Shown: positions 1 to 8,555, counted from the stretch's first letter. The stretch is 18,391 nt of DNA from Spirochaetales bacterium (GCA_024233785.1 JACKPD010000029.1:1-18391); one strand, 5' to 3'. The notes: generated from the sequence alone by a model not told the origin. Translations and numbers: made by a program.

Positions 1-1
1 C

Positions 2-778
2 GATGCACGTTTCAGCAGAATTCAGTTTACGCCGGATCTCCTTCCGGCCGATTTAACCGGAACAATGATTTACAGTCAGAAAAAGGAAGAATTCATTGTT
101 AAAAAGGGTCCGGTTTTTGCCAATTTTATTCTGGCTGATGAAATTAACCGTTCTCCGGCAAAAGTGCAAAGTGCTTTGCTTGAGGCTATGCAGGAAAAGC
201 AGGTAACCATTGGGGAGCATTCATTCCCTCTCGAAAGCCCGTTTCTTGTGCTGGCAACCCAGAACCCTATTGAACAGGAAGGGACATATCCGCTTCCTGA
301 GGCGCAGGTCGACAGGTTTATGTTAAAAGTAATCATCGGATATCCATTAAGGGAGGAAGAGAGAAGTATCATACGGGAAAATACCGGTAAGGAATTTCCG
401 GCGGTTAATAAAATTCTCAAACCTGCCGATATACTTAGGGCTCGGGATTTGGTGAAGGAAGTATATATGGATGAGAAAATTGAAAATTATATTCTTGATA
501 TTGTATTTGCGACCCGCGAACCGGATAAGTTTGGACTTAAGGAGTATGGTCCGATGATATCCTTTGGCGGATCACCACGTGCAAGCATTAACCTTGCAAA
601 AGCTGCTAAGGCATATGCATTTATAAAGAGAAGAGGCTTCGTTATTCCTGAAGATATCAGGGCTGTTTGCCACGATGTGCTTAGGCACAGAATTGGACTT
701 AGTTACGAAGCTGAAGCAGAAAATATAAGCAGTGAAGAAATTATAACAGGAATTCTAAATAAAATAGAAGTTCCTTAA
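2..778 (+). CDS. moxR: MoxR-family AAA+ ATPase, 5' end missing
   Basis: Partial gene: the reading frame is open from base 2, and the ATG at 65 is internal, because the residues before it (FSRIQFTPDLLP...LTGT) are conserved MoxR sequence. Of about 330 residues usual for the family, 258 remain; the Walker A loop lies upstream of the window. Visible elements are Walker B (ILADEINR, about residues 44-51 of the visible part), sensor 1 (ATQNP, about 86-90), the arginine-finger region (VDRF, about 103-106) and the C-terminal lid domain with sensor 2 (SFGGSPRA, codons at about 557-580). MoxR ATPases are cytoplasmic chaperone-like enzymes encoded next to von Willebrand A proteins, as here, and are thought to remodel or activate them. 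It is the first visible gene of the Bat operon, 11 bases before the next start. The operon promoter must lie outside the window. Confidence 0.95.
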   Translation, partial: DARFSRIQFTPDLLPADLTGTMIYSQKKEEFIVKKGPVFANFILADEINRSPAKVQSALLEAMQEKQVTIGEHSFPLESPFLVLATQNPIEQEGTYPLPEAQVDRFMLKVIIGYPLREEERSIIRENTGKEFPAVNKILKPADILRARDLVKEVYMDEKIENYILDIVFATREPDKFGLKEYGPMISFGGSPRASINLAKAAKAYAFIKRRGFVIPEDIRAVCHDVLRHRIGLSYEAEAENISSEEIITGILNKIEVP

Positions 779-789
779 ATCTCTCAGCT

Positions 790-1200
790 ATGAAGAAAGC
801 CTGTCTGACTGTCTTGTTAATCCTGGTTACTATAACTGCCGGCTTCGGCCAGAACCTTATCGGAATACCGAAAGCAAAAGCTGAGGCTGAAGTGAAAACC
901 CAAATGAGGGGTTTTAATCTGGACAACAGCTCGAAGAACGAATCCTTTAATTATCTGAAATTCGTTAATTCAGCTGGCACCAAGACACTGATAGTCTTCT
1001 TTTCGGATGAGAATATATCCACCCGTACCCGTATGGTTTGTGATTATTCAGAATTCGATTTTATAGTTGAAGATTTTAATAAAAACTATAAGAAGATTAC
1101 CAAGACAAGCTGGGAGTATAGCAGTGGGGATGAAAAATTTCTTGTTACGCTGGAAGAAAAAGAATGGTATTTTGTGGTAACAACACAAAAAAAAAAGTAA
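790..1200 (+). CDS. small secreted protein of unknown function inside the Bat operon
   Basis: I do not recognise the family. The 136-residue product starts with a typical Sec signal peptide (MKKACLTVLLILVTITAGFG, cleavage probably just before QN at 21-22) with no lipobox, leaving about 115 residues in the periplasm. The mature part is charged, rich in aromatic residues and beta-strand-like (FNYLKFVNSAGTKTLIVFF, then WEYSSGDEKFLVTLEEKEWYFVV), without cysteines beyond one near residue 78 and without a known motif. It sits 11 bases after moxR and 19 before the DUF58 gene, so it is almost certainly co-transcribed and may serve the same envelope complex; that is inference. The 3' end of the coding sequence has a run of ten A (1187-1196) encoding the final lysines, a potential slippage site. 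Confidence 0.85.
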   Translation: MKKACLTVLLILVTITAGFGQNLIGIPKAKAEAEVKTQMRGFNLDNSSKNESFNYLKFVNSAGTKTLIVFFSDENISTRTRMVCDYSEFDFIVEDFNKNYKKITKTSWEYSSGDEKFLVTLEEKEWYFVVTTQKKK

Positions 1201-1219
1201 CTGAAGAAGTTAAAAAGTC

Positions 1220-2095
1220 ATGGTTTCAAAAGTTGATGCATCTGACCTGATTCGCAAAGTCAGGAAGATAGAAATAAAGACCAGAGGTTTATCACAACAG
1301 GTTTTTGCAGGGGAATACCATAGCGCCTTTAAGGGGCGGGGAGTAATGTTTTCCGAAGTAAGGGAATACCAGTATGGAGATGATATTCGCAATATCGACT
1401 GGAATGTCACAGCCCGTTTTAATCACCCATTTGTTAAGGTTTTCGAGGAGGAAAGGGAACTAACCGTTCTGCTGCTGGTGGATACGAGCGGGAGCAGGGA
1501 TTTTGGATCGGTTTCACAGCTCCGTAGAAACATTTTAACAGAAATTTCTGCGGTCCTTTCTTTTTCCGCTATTCAAAATAACGATAAAATAGGACTTATT
1601 TTATTCAGCGACCGGGTAGAGAAATTCATCCCTCCGAAGAAAGGAAGAAAACACATATTATATATCATCAGGGAACTGCTGGGATTCGAACCTCAGAGCC
1701 CGAAAACTGACCTTACCGAACCCCTGGTATATCTCACGAATGCAATTAAAAAGCGATGTACCGCATTTGTGTTGTCAGATTTTATAAGCCCTTCCTTTGA
1801 TGATGCCCTGAAAATAGCAAGCAGGAAACATGATATTGTTGCCCTGCAGGTTTATGATCAAAGGGATAAGGAAATTCCGGATGCCGGACTTATGCAGTTT
1901 CAGGATAGCGAATCGGGAAAATTAAAATGGGTTGATACTTCTCTGGCTTCTGTCAGACAACAATATAAAGAAAACTGGGCTAAGCGCCAGCAGAGGCTTG
2001 TGAATACCTTCACCCGTTCCGGTGTGGATTATACCTCGGTAAGCACAGCCGAAGATTATGTAAAACCCCTGATTACCTTATTTAAAAATCGCTAA
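1220..2095 (+). CDS. DUF58 (vWA-like) protein of the Bat operon
   Basis: A 291-residue soluble protein with the DUF58 signature: GRGVMFSEVREYQYGDDIR at about residues 39-57 followed by IDWNVTAR (59-66), then a von Willebrand A-like beta strand ending in a MIDAS-like LLVDTSGSRD (about 85-94; D88, S90 and S92 would bind metal). There is no signal peptide or membrane segment, so it should be cytoplasmic and could meet MoxR directly. In many bacteria moxR is followed by a DUF58 gene, and the two are thought to work as a chaperone and client or adaptor pair. Here a small secreted-protein gene separates them. The start has only a weak ribosome site (GAAGAAG). The product ends four bases before an ATG of the next gene. 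Confidence 0.93.
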   Translation: MVSKVDASDLIRKVRKIEIKTRGLSQQVFAGEYHSAFKGRGVMFSEVREYQYGDDIRNIDWNVTARFNHPFVKVFEEERELTVLLLVDTSGSRDFGSVSQLRRNILTEISAVLSFSAIQNNDKIGLILFSDRVEKFIPPKKGRKHILYIIRELLGFEPQSPKTDLTEPLVYLTNAIKKRCTAFVLSDFISPSFDDALKIASRKHDIVALQVYDQRDKEIPDAGLMQFQDSESGKLKWVDTSLASVRQQYKENWAKRQQRLVNTFTRSGVDYTSVSTAEDYVKPLITLFKNR

Positions 2096-2103
2096 ATCAT
2101 GTC

Positions 2104-2109
2104 AGGAAG
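2104..2109 (+). promoter_or_regulatory. Shine-Dalgarno site favouring the start at 2114
   Basis: AGGAAG lies four bases before the ATG at 2114 and after the competing ATG at 2099, which has no purine-rich site in front of it. Such clear ribosome sites are uncommon among the genes of this window, so it is useful for choosing the start. Confidence 0.5.
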
Positions 2110-2113
2110 TTTG

Positions 2114-3085
2114 ATGAAAATACTTATACGGAACATTTTAATTCTGATCCTCATATCTGCCTTTTCACCGAAAAGCGAAGGGCAGCTCGTTCAGATGAAT
2201 CTCAGACTTAAGAATGATACCATACTGATAGGCCAGCAAACTCTGCTGCAAATGGTAGTTTTAAAAAATCAGGACGTCAGGATACTGAATTTTTCTCTGA
2301 GAGACAGCCTGCCAAAGGATATTGAGATTATCGATTCCCTGACACAAAGCTCTGGCGATACCTTACGATATGCATTAAAAATTACCTCATTTTCTCCTGG
2401 AGAAATTGTCATTCCGCAATTCCCTCTGAGTTTTGAATACAATGGAAAGACTGATACGCTATTCTCAACATCTCAGATATTAACAGTTCTTTCTCCTCAA
2501 ATAGATCAACAGGCTCAGATAAGAGATATAAAACCTTTGCTTACACTTCCTTTTAAGTTGTCTGAAATAATTCCTGAGACAGCTCTTATACTGGGAATTT
2601 TACTCGTGCTGGGAATCCTGATTTATTATTTTCTCAGAAGAAGGCACAAAAGAAAAGAAGCTGAACTGGAATACTTAAATCTCCCGGCACACATAAAGGC
2701 AATTAACGAGCTGAATCGTTTGAAGGAAGAAAAGCTCTGGCAAAAGGGAAGGGTCAAAGATTATTATTCTCAGCTATCCGATATTATGCGGGTATATCTG
2801 GAAAATCGTTTTGGGATACAGGCAATGGAGTTCGTGAGTTCTGAAACGCTCAAAGCATTCAGTAAAACAATGCCTGAGGAGGAAATGCTGTATGAAATGC
2901 TTGAAGGGATACTAACAACTGCCGATATGGTAAAATTTGCCAAGGAGGATCCATTGCCTGCCATTAACCAGGGAAATATGGACAATGCTTACCTGTTTAT
3001 TGGACAAACGAAAATTGAAGAACCAAAAAGCATTGATGAAAAACAAGTTGAAATGGAAAAAAATAATAATACTGATAAAAGCTAA
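2114..3085 (+). CDS. BatD-like/DUF4381-like membrane protein with cytoplasmic C-terminal domain
   Basis: From the ATG at 2114 the product has 323 residues: a signal peptide or N-terminal hydrophobic segment (MKILIRNILILILISAF), a periplasmic Ig-like beta domain (about 25-135), one membrane span (ALILGILLVLGILIYYFL, about 157-174) followed by RRRHKRK as stop-transfer, and a helical, charged cytoplasmic domain of about 145 residues. The order signal, Ig-like, membrane span, cytoplasmic helical tail is the same as in the longer BatD further down, so I read it as a BatD-like or DUF4381-like partner for the vWA proteins. The position, between the DUF58 gene and batA, is usual for this extra gene. 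An ATG at 2099 in the same frame would add five residues; I prefer 2114 because AGGAAG precedes it at a good distance. No enzymatic motif is visible. Confidence 0.85.
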   Translation: MKILIRNILILILISAFSPKSEGQLVQMNLRLKNDTILIGQQTLLQMVVLKNQDVRILNFSLRDSLPKDIEIIDSLTQSSGDTLRYALKITSFSPGEIVIPQFPLSFEYNGKTDTLFSTSQILTVLSPQIDQQAQIRDIKPLLTLPFKLSEIIPETALILGILLVLGILIYYFLRRRHKRKEAELEYLNLPAHIKAINELNRLKEEKLWQKGRVKDYYSQLSDIMRVYLENRFGIQAMEFVSSETLKAFSKTMPEEEMLYEMLEGILTTADMVKFAKEDPLPAINQGNMDNAYLFIGQTKIEEPKSIDEKQVEMEKNNNTDKS

Positions 3086-3091
3086 TTAGGA

Positions 3092-4084
3092 ATGAAAGAA
3101 ATGATTTTTGCAAATCCGAACTTTCTTTACCTGCTGGCTGTAATTCCAATTATAATTGCTTACCATATCTGGCGGGGCAGAAAATCTGATACCAGGGTGA
3201 AAATATCCTCTCTGGAATCTTTTGCAGCTGTGAAAAAACCTTTCAGGTGGTACCTGAGGGAATTCCTTTTTGCCATACGAATATTGGCATTTGGAATCCT
3301 GATTGTCGTTCTGGCACGTCCCCAGTCGGCTAATGAATGGGAACAGGTGAATTCCGAGGGAATTGATATAGTGATGTGTATGGACATTTCAGGAAGTATG
3401 CAGGCAAGGGATTTTTCACCCAACCGTCTTGACGCAGCAAAGGATGTTGCCTCGCAGTTTATTAACGGCCGACCGGGAGATCGCTTCGCTATCGTGGTAT
3501 TCAGTGCCGAAAGTTTTACCCAGTGTCCCCTTACCAGCGATAAAGCAACTGTGTTGAATCTGATGAGAGAAATCAAATTCGGAATGGTTGACGATGGAAC
3601 TGCAATCGGCATGGGGCTTGCCACCTCAGTAAACCGGCTTAAAGACAGTAAAGCAAAAAGCAAGGTAGTAATCCTGCTTACCGATGGGGTGAATAATTCA
3701 GGAATGATAAGTCCATTAACGGCTGCTGATATTGCAAGTCAATATAATATAAGGGTTTATACCATAGGTGTTGGAACAACCGGCACTGCCCCGATGCCTG
3801 TAAATACCGTCTTTGGAACACAATTGCAGGATGTGAAGGTAGAGATTGATGAAGATGTACTGCGTAAAATTGCCGAAAAAACCGGCGGACAATATTTCAG
3901 GGCAACAGATAATGCAAAATTGGCGGAGATTTACAAGGAAATTGACAAGCTTGAGAAAACCATTCTAAATGTTCAGAAATTTTCAAAAAGAAAAGATGAA
4001 TATTTCGTCTGGCTGTTTGCTGCTGTTTTATTGCTTTTTTCTGAAATATTGATCAGAAATATTTTTTTGAGGAATACCCCCTAG
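3092..4084 (+). CDS. batA: BatA, membrane-anchored von Willebrand A protein
   Basis: A 330-residue protein with two N-terminal hydrophobic segments (about 11-25 and 58-75), a vWA domain and a C-terminal membrane span (about 307-325). The metal-ion-dependent adhesion site is intact: DISGS (D98, S100, S102), the Thr in DDGTAIG and the Asp in LLTDGVNNS. It belongs to the BatA/BatB family first described in the Bacteroides fragilis aerotolerance operon. The vWA domain presumably makes metal-dependent protein contacts at the membrane and is a likely client of MoxR; the molecular job is still unsettled. The start has AGGA three bases upstream; an alternative ATG is three codons in. It is followed after 21 bases by its paralogue batB. 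Confidence 0.95.
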   Translation: MKEMIFANPNFLYLLAVIPIIIAYHIWRGRKSDTRVKISSLESFAAVKKPFRWYLREFLFAIRILAFGILIVVLARPQSANEWEQVNSEGIDIVMCMDISGSMQARDFSPNRLDAAKDVASQFINGRPGDRFAIVVFSAESFTQCPLTSDKATVLNLMREIKFGMVDDGTAIGMGLATSVNRLKDSKAKSKVVILLTDGVNNSGMISPLTAADIASQYNIRVYTIGVGTTGTAPMPVNTVFGTQLQDVKVEIDEDVLRKIAEKTGGQYFRATDNAKLAEIYKEIDKLEKTILNVQKFSKRKDEYFVWLFAAVLLLFSEILIRNIFLRNTP

Positions 4085-4105
4085 CTATTAGAAAATTGAT
4101 TAACC

Positions 4106-5146
4106 ATGATCCAGTTTGCACATATAGAAATATTATTCGGATTAGTTTTAATCCCCCTGCTTATCATTGTATTTCACCTGGGCAGGGCAGTAGTGAAAAG
4201 AAAACTCAGGCGATTTGCTTCTGAATCACTACACCTGGCATTGTTCCCGGATGCATCAATATTCAAATCCGCCTATAAATTTTACCTCTCTGTTACCGCA
4301 CTCTGCCTGCTGATTATAGCTCTTGCAGGTCCGCGGGTAGGATCGAAATTAAAGGAAGTGGAAAAAAAAGGGAGAGAAATTATTATTGCTCTTGATGTCT
4401 CAAACTCAATGCTCGCTGAAGATATAGCCCCCAACAGACTCGAAAGGGCTAAACAATCGGTATCACGGCTTATTGATAAGCTGGAGGATGATAAGCTAGG
4501 ACTGATAGTTTTTGCAGGGGATGCTTATACCCAGATCCCGCTGACCAGCGATTATTCATCTGCAAAAATGTTTCTGGAATCCATAAACACCGAAATTGTT
4601 TCAAAGCAGGGAACCAATATTGCGGCTGCCATTGACCTTGCCCTTAAATCCTTCTCACCTGTAATGGATGATCAGGCACCTTCAAGCTCAAGGGCAATCA
4701 TTATTATTACGGATGGAGAAAATCATGAACAGGGAGTTTTCGATGCAGCCGAAAGAGCTAAGGAAAAGGGAGTGCAGGTGCATTGTGTCGGACTCGGAAA
4801 TTCTTCCGGGGTTCCGATCCCCATATTTCCCGGGAGTAAGGAATTCAGAAAAGACAGGCAGGGAAATGTAGTGGTAAGTAAGCTCGACGATAAAACCTTA
4901 AAAAGAATCACCGAAATTACAGGTGGAATCTACGTCCATTCCGGCTCAAGTATATCAGGATTGTTCACCCTGATGGAAAAACTAAACCAACTCGATAAAC
5001 AGGAATACAAGTCACGCGTTTTTGCTGAATACGATGAAAGGTTTCAGTATTTTGTCGGATTTGCCATGTTATTGCTGTTAATGGACTTTTTTGTTTCATA
5101 CAGGAAGAACACCTGGTTTTCCCGTTTCCGACTGTTTGAAGAGTAA
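4106..5146 (+). CDS. batB: BatB, membrane-anchored von Willebrand A protein
   Basis: A 346-residue paralogue of the preceding BatA with the same plan: two N-terminal membrane segments (about 7-23 and 57-76), a vWA domain and a C-terminal span (FVGFAMLLLLMDFFV, about 313-328). The MIDAS reads DVSNS (D97, S99, S101), with Thr in QGTNIAAA and Asp in ITDGENHEQG, so metal binding should be retained. The first MIDAS loop has Asn where BatA has Gly (DxSNS against DxSGS), a difference usual between BatB and BatA. The two probably form paired membrane vWA subunits. It is encoded 21 bases after batA and 22 bases before batC, within the same operon. Confidence 0.95.
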   Translation: MIQFAHIEILFGLVLIPLLIIVFHLGRAVVKRKLRRFASESLHLALFPDASIFKSAYKFYLSVTALCLLIIALAGPRVGSKLKEVEKKGREIIIALDVSNSMLAEDIAPNRLERAKQSVSRLIDKLEDDKLGLIVFAGDAYTQIPLTSDYSSAKMFLESINTEIVSKQGTNIAAAIDLALKSFSPVMDDQAPSSSRAIIIITDGENHEQGVFDAAERAKEKGVQVHCVGLGNSSGVPIPIFPGSKEFRKDRQGNVVVSKLDDKTLKRITEITGGIYVHSGSSISGLFTLMEKLNQLDKQEYKSRVFAEYDERFQYFVGFAMLLLLMDFFVSYRKNTWFSRFRLFEE

Positions 5147-5168
5147 CTTATTAAAATGATTTGAAGAA

Positions 5169-5924
5169 ATGAAACGATCAATTTTCCTATACATCCTGTT
5201 TTTACTCCCGCTTACGCATATTTTTGGCCAGCAGGAAAGAAAACTGGTACGGGAAGGAGTAAAAGAATTTCAGGATCAGAAATACAATGAAGCTGAAGTG
5301 CAGTTTCGCAAGGCTTTGGATGCAAAGCCCGGACTTTACGAAGGTGAGTACGATATTGCCAACTCCCTTTATAAGCAAAAGAAATACAGTGAAGCAGCCA
5401 GCGAGTATGAAAAGCTTCTGGAGAAAAATAATGATCCACAGAAAAGAGCCGATTTATATCATAATCTTGGAAATTCGCAGGTAATGGCTCAGCAGTTTGA
5501 TAAAGGGGCAGAAGCCTATAAAAACTCCCTCAGAATCAGACCTAACGATGAGGATACCCGTTATAACCTTGCTTATGCACTTGAGAAACTAAAACAGCAG
5601 CAGCAACAGCAAAAGGATAATAAAGACAACAAAAAGGACGAAAAGGATAAGGATAAACAGAAACAGGATCAGAAAGACAATAAGGATAATCAGGATAAGA
5701 AGGATGATCAGCAAAAAGATAAAGACCAGCAGCAACAGCCCAATCAGGATGATAAAAACAAGCAGGATCAGAAGGAAGGAAAGGACAAACAACAGCAAAA
5801 CATCAGCCAGCAGGATGCTGAACAAATGCTGAACGCGGTTCAGAACCAGGAGAAGGAAACCAAGGAAAAACTGGATAAGAAAAAGGCCGTAGCCAAACCA
5901 GTTCGGACGGAAAAGGACTGGTAG
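5169..5924 (+). CDS. batC: BatC, secreted TPR protein with a K/D/Q-rich tail
   Basis: The 251-residue product begins with a signal peptide (MKRSIFLYILFLLPLTHIFG, cut near residue 20-21). About three tetratricopeptide repeats follow (about 25-56, 58-90 and 95-128, with the typical A.Y..GN and Y..AL.L.P spacing). Next comes a low-complexity stretch of Lys, Asp, Gln and Asn (about 142-213), then a short ordered end with DAEQMLNAVQNQEK and a terminal EKDW. Known BatC proteins have this TPR plus charged tail plan. It acts in the periplasm, presumably as a scaffold for BatA, BatB and BatD. The tail is encoded by an almost pure purine strand (5587-5800), which leaves the opposite strand without stop codons; that antisense frame is an artefact. 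Confidence 0.93.
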   Translation: MKRSIFLYILFLLPLTHIFGQQERKLVREGVKEFQDQKYNEAEVQFRKALDAKPGLYEGEYDIANSLYKQKKYSEAASEYEKLLEKNNDPQKRADLYHNLGNSQVMAQQFDKGAEAYKNSLRIRPNDEDTRYNLAYALEKLKQQQQQQKDNKDNKKDEKDKDKQKQDQKDNKDNQDKKDDQQKDKDQQQQPNQDDKNKQDQKEGKDKQQQNISQQDAEQMLNAVQNQEKETKEKLDKKKAVAKPVRTEKDW

Positions 5925-5959
5925 AAACCTACGCGGATAAATTATAAAAGTATGACAGA

Positions 5960-7798
5960 ATGAAACCGATATTTTTAAAATATTCTCCCTTATTATTAGT
6001 ACTCCTTCTTTTTACAGGAATGAATGTGTTTTCACAGGATAATTCAATCCGTGCCTCGGCTCCATCCGTTGTTACCCAAGGACAGGCCTTCAATTATACT
6101 ATCGAGGGGGATTTTGATGGTAAGGTCGAATTGCCGGCATTTAAAGGCATGCGACTGGCAGGTGGGCCATCAACCATGATGAGTCAGCAAACCCAGTATG
6201 TAAACGGAAGAATGCAGACTTCCAAAACCCTAACTTATACCTATACCCTTGTTGCAACGGATGAAGGTGACTATGTGATTCCCCCTGCAACTGTCAGCTC
6301 AGGCAGACAAGAATTTAAAACAAATGAGGTCAGCATAAAAATAGTAAAATCGGGGAGTACTCCCAATGTATCTGGCAGTCAGGATAATACTGTTTCAGAG
6401 GCAGATACCAAAGAAACTGTTTTTATCCGGCAGATTCCATCAAGAACTTCAGTTTACCAGGGGGAGCAGATAATTATATCCACAAAAATATACACTCAGG
6501 AAGCATTGAATATATCGGATTTTAAAGCTCCTGAATTTAATGGATTCTGGCGACAGGAACTTGATCCGGATACAAACCCTGTAAGAGAAACGGTAAATGG
6601 AGAGACATATCTCAGCCAGGTATTTAAACGGGATTTACTGACTGCTCAGAAAACCGGTCAGATAAAAATCGATCCCGCCGATATCACCTGTATGATCCGG
6701 AAAAAAGTAAGTCGGGGGAGGCCCAGTGCTTTTGATGACCCCTTCTTCGGTGATGCTTTTTTTGATCGGTATGAAAGTGTTCCTCAGGACTTTAAAACAA
6801 ACTCACCGCTGATAAACGTAAAACCACTTCCCCCGGGAGCGCCCGACGGATTTTCCGGAGCTGTTGGTAATTTTAGTATGAAGGTAAATGTTGACAAGGA
6901 TAAATTGAAAGTCAACGATGCCATTACTCTTAAGGTGACTATTTCAGGTACAGGAAATCTTGATTTGTTAAAGCCGGTAAAAATCGATTTTCCTCCTGAT
7001 CTTGAGGTGTTTGATCCTAAATCGACTCAGAACCTTAAACATAGCACCAATGGAACCAGTGGCACAGTGAGTTACGAGTACGTTGTTATACCACGCCATG
7101 CCGGAAATTTCAGGATAGCACCCATAAATTTCTCATGGTTTGATCCTGCTGAAGGGAAATATAAGACAAGTAAATCTTCGGAATTCAATTTCAGCGTGGA
7201 TAAGTCTGATGGCAATGATGAAGCCTATATCAGTTCACCTGCAGGAACCGGATCTTCTAATTCCGGAGGAAATGAGGTGGTGTCGCTGGCCGGAGATATT
7301 CAATTTATCAGACTTACACCAGCTTTGCTCGTTCCTGCCGGAAAAACTCTTTTCGGCACAACATTATTTTACCTGATGTATCTGATACCTCTGTTTATCT
7401 TAATTACTCTGGTAATTTTACGAAGGGAAAGGATAAAGAGAAATGCGGATTTTAATGCTGTACGTAACAGGCAGGCAAGAAAACTTGCCAAAAAAAGACT
7501 TAAAACAGCTGCCATATTGCTTAAATCCGATGATAAAGGATTTTACGATGAAATCCTGAAAGCTGTATGGGGTTATCTGGCAGATAAGCTTGGTGTAAAT
7601 GTGTCAGAATTATCAAGAGACAGGATATCAACCGAACTTCAGAAAATCAGGCTGGATCAGGACATCCTCGACTCACTCTTCAAATTGCTGGATACCTGCG
7701 AACTTGCCAGATATGCCAGTGGATTTGAGGGAAACAAACAGGAAGTATATTCTGATGCTATTTCATTGATCAGTGTTTTACAGGAAAAAATTAGTTGA
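5960..7798 (+). CDS. batD: BatD, large periplasmic membrane-anchored aerotolerance protein
   Basis: A 612-residue protein with a signal peptide (about 1-25, ending MNVFSQ), a large periplasmic region of beta-rich Ig-like domains (about 28-440), a Ser/Gly/Asn linker, one membrane span (FYLMYLIPLFILITLVIL, about 470-487) and a basic, helical cytoplasmic tail (about 490-612). Family features visible are the acidic-aromatic DDPFFGDAFFD (about 259-269) and the segment VKPLPPGAPDGFSGAVGNF (about 290-308), both typical of BatD. The cytoplasmic tail could contact MoxR or the DUF58 protein, while the outer part contacts the vWA and TPR partners; this is inference from topology. The gene starts 35 bases after batC and ends one base before the batE ATG. 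Confidence 0.95.
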   Translation: MKPIFLKYSPLLLVLLLFTGMNVFSQDNSIRASAPSVVTQGQAFNYTIEGDFDGKVELPAFKGMRLAGGPSTMMSQQTQYVNGRMQTSKTLTYTYTLVATDEGDYVIPPATVSSGRQEFKTNEVSIKIVKSGSTPNVSGSQDNTVSEADTKETVFIRQIPSRTSVYQGEQIIISTKIYTQEALNISDFKAPEFNGFWRQELDPDTNPVRETVNGETYLSQVFKRDLLTAQKTGQIKIDPADITCMIRKKVSRGRPSAFDDPFFGDAFFDRYESVPQDFKTNSPLINVKPLPPGAPDGFSGAVGNFSMKVNVDKDKLKVNDAITLKVTISGTGNLDLLKPVKIDFPPDLEVFDPKSTQNLKHSTNGTSGTVSYEYVVIPRHAGNFRIAPINFSWFDPAEGKYKTSKSSEFNFSVDKSDGNDEAYISSPAGTGSSNSGGNEVVSLAGDIQFIRLTPALLVPAGKTLFGTTLFYLMYLIPLFILITLVILRRERIKRNADFNAVRNRQARKLAKKRLKTAAILLKSDDKGFYDEILKAVWGYLADKLGVNVSELSRDRISTELQKIRLDQDILDSLFKLLDTCELARYASGFEGNKQEVYSDAISLISVLQEKIS

Positions 7799-7799
7799 A

Positions 7800-8555
7800 A
7801 TGAAGAAGCTTTTTATAATCATATCAATTATTGCGCTTCAGCATATCCCCCTGAAGGCCGTATCCGACTCATTATATAATGAGGGTAACAGACTTTATCA
7901 GCAGGGTTTGTATGAAGAATCGATAGATAAATACAAATCTCTGGTTGATTCGGGATACGAATCCGCCAATCTGTATTACAACCTTGGAAATGCCTATTTT
8001 CGTTCCAATAAGCTGGGTAAGGCAAGATTGTACTATGAAAAGGCTTTGAAAATTTTCCCCGCTGATGAAGATGCCCTTGCCAATAATACTTACCTTAAAA
8101 GTTTGCTGGCTGATCGTTTTGAGGAAGTCCCGATGGTCTTCTATAAAAAATGGTTTAAATCATTAATTCTCTCATACAGTTCCAACCAGTGGGCCTATTT
8201 ATCAGTATTTACCTTCTTAATGTCAGTTATTTCAGCACTGGTTTACTTCTTTTTTCGCAGGGCCCCGGTAAGAAAAGCCGGATTTTATTCTGCTGCAGTT
8301 CTGCTGTTTATTAGTGTTCTGAGTTTTGGAGCTTCATGGAAACAATATCGGCTTATTCGTTACCCTGATTCAGCAATTGTAATTGACTTATCGGTTAATG
8401 TTAATTCATCACCCAGGGAAACGGGTACAGGACTTTTTATTTTGCATGAAGGTGCCAAAGTATGGCTTGAAGATAAAGCCGGAAACTGGCAGGAAATCAG
8501 GCTTAGTGACGGCAGGAAAGGCTGGGTTCCGGAAGAAAGCATTGAAGTAATCTGA
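7800..8555 (+). CDS. batE: BatE, TPR and SH3-like membrane protein
   Basis: The likely start is the ATG at 7800, one base after the batD stop; an in-frame ATG at 7773 inside batD would add nine residues before an obvious signal sequence (MKKLFIIISIIALQHIPLKA) and is less likely. The 251-residue product has a periplasmic TPR region (about 23-95, with NLYYNLGNAYFRSNKLG), two membrane spans (about 132-153 and 162-178) and a C-terminal SH3-like domain (about 187-251, ending with RKGWVPEESIEVI). This plan is that of BatE. It closes the Bat operon. No hairpin terminator is evident in the 107 bases after it, so the transcript may run on or end by another route. Confidence 0.93.
   Translation: MKKLFIIISIIALQHIPLKAVSDSLYNEGNRLYQQGLYEESIDKYKSLVDSGYESANLYYNLGNAYFRSNKLGKARLYYEKALKIFPADEDALANNTYLKSLLADRFEEVPMVFYKKWFKSLILSYSSNQWAYLSVFTFLMSVISALVYFFFRRAPVRKAGFYSAAVLLFISVLSFGASWKQYRLIRYPDSAIVIDLSVNVNSSPRETGTGLFILHEGAKVWLEDKAGNWQEIRLSDGRKGWVPEESIEVI

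Noticed and set aside
3160..3663. 167-codon minus-strand open frame opposite batA
   Set aside because: It lies wholly within a clear vWA gene, shows no domain and has no gene-like context.
5589..5825. Long minus-strand open frame opposite batC, coding only Ile, Leu, Val and Phe
   Set aside because: It is the complement of the purine-rich K/D/Q tract; the composition is an artefact and the plus-strand gene is certain.
7773..7799. batE start at 7773
   Set aside because: It would overlap batD by 26 bases and place nine charged or odd residues before a standard signal peptide; the ATG at 7800 directly after the batD stop fits better.
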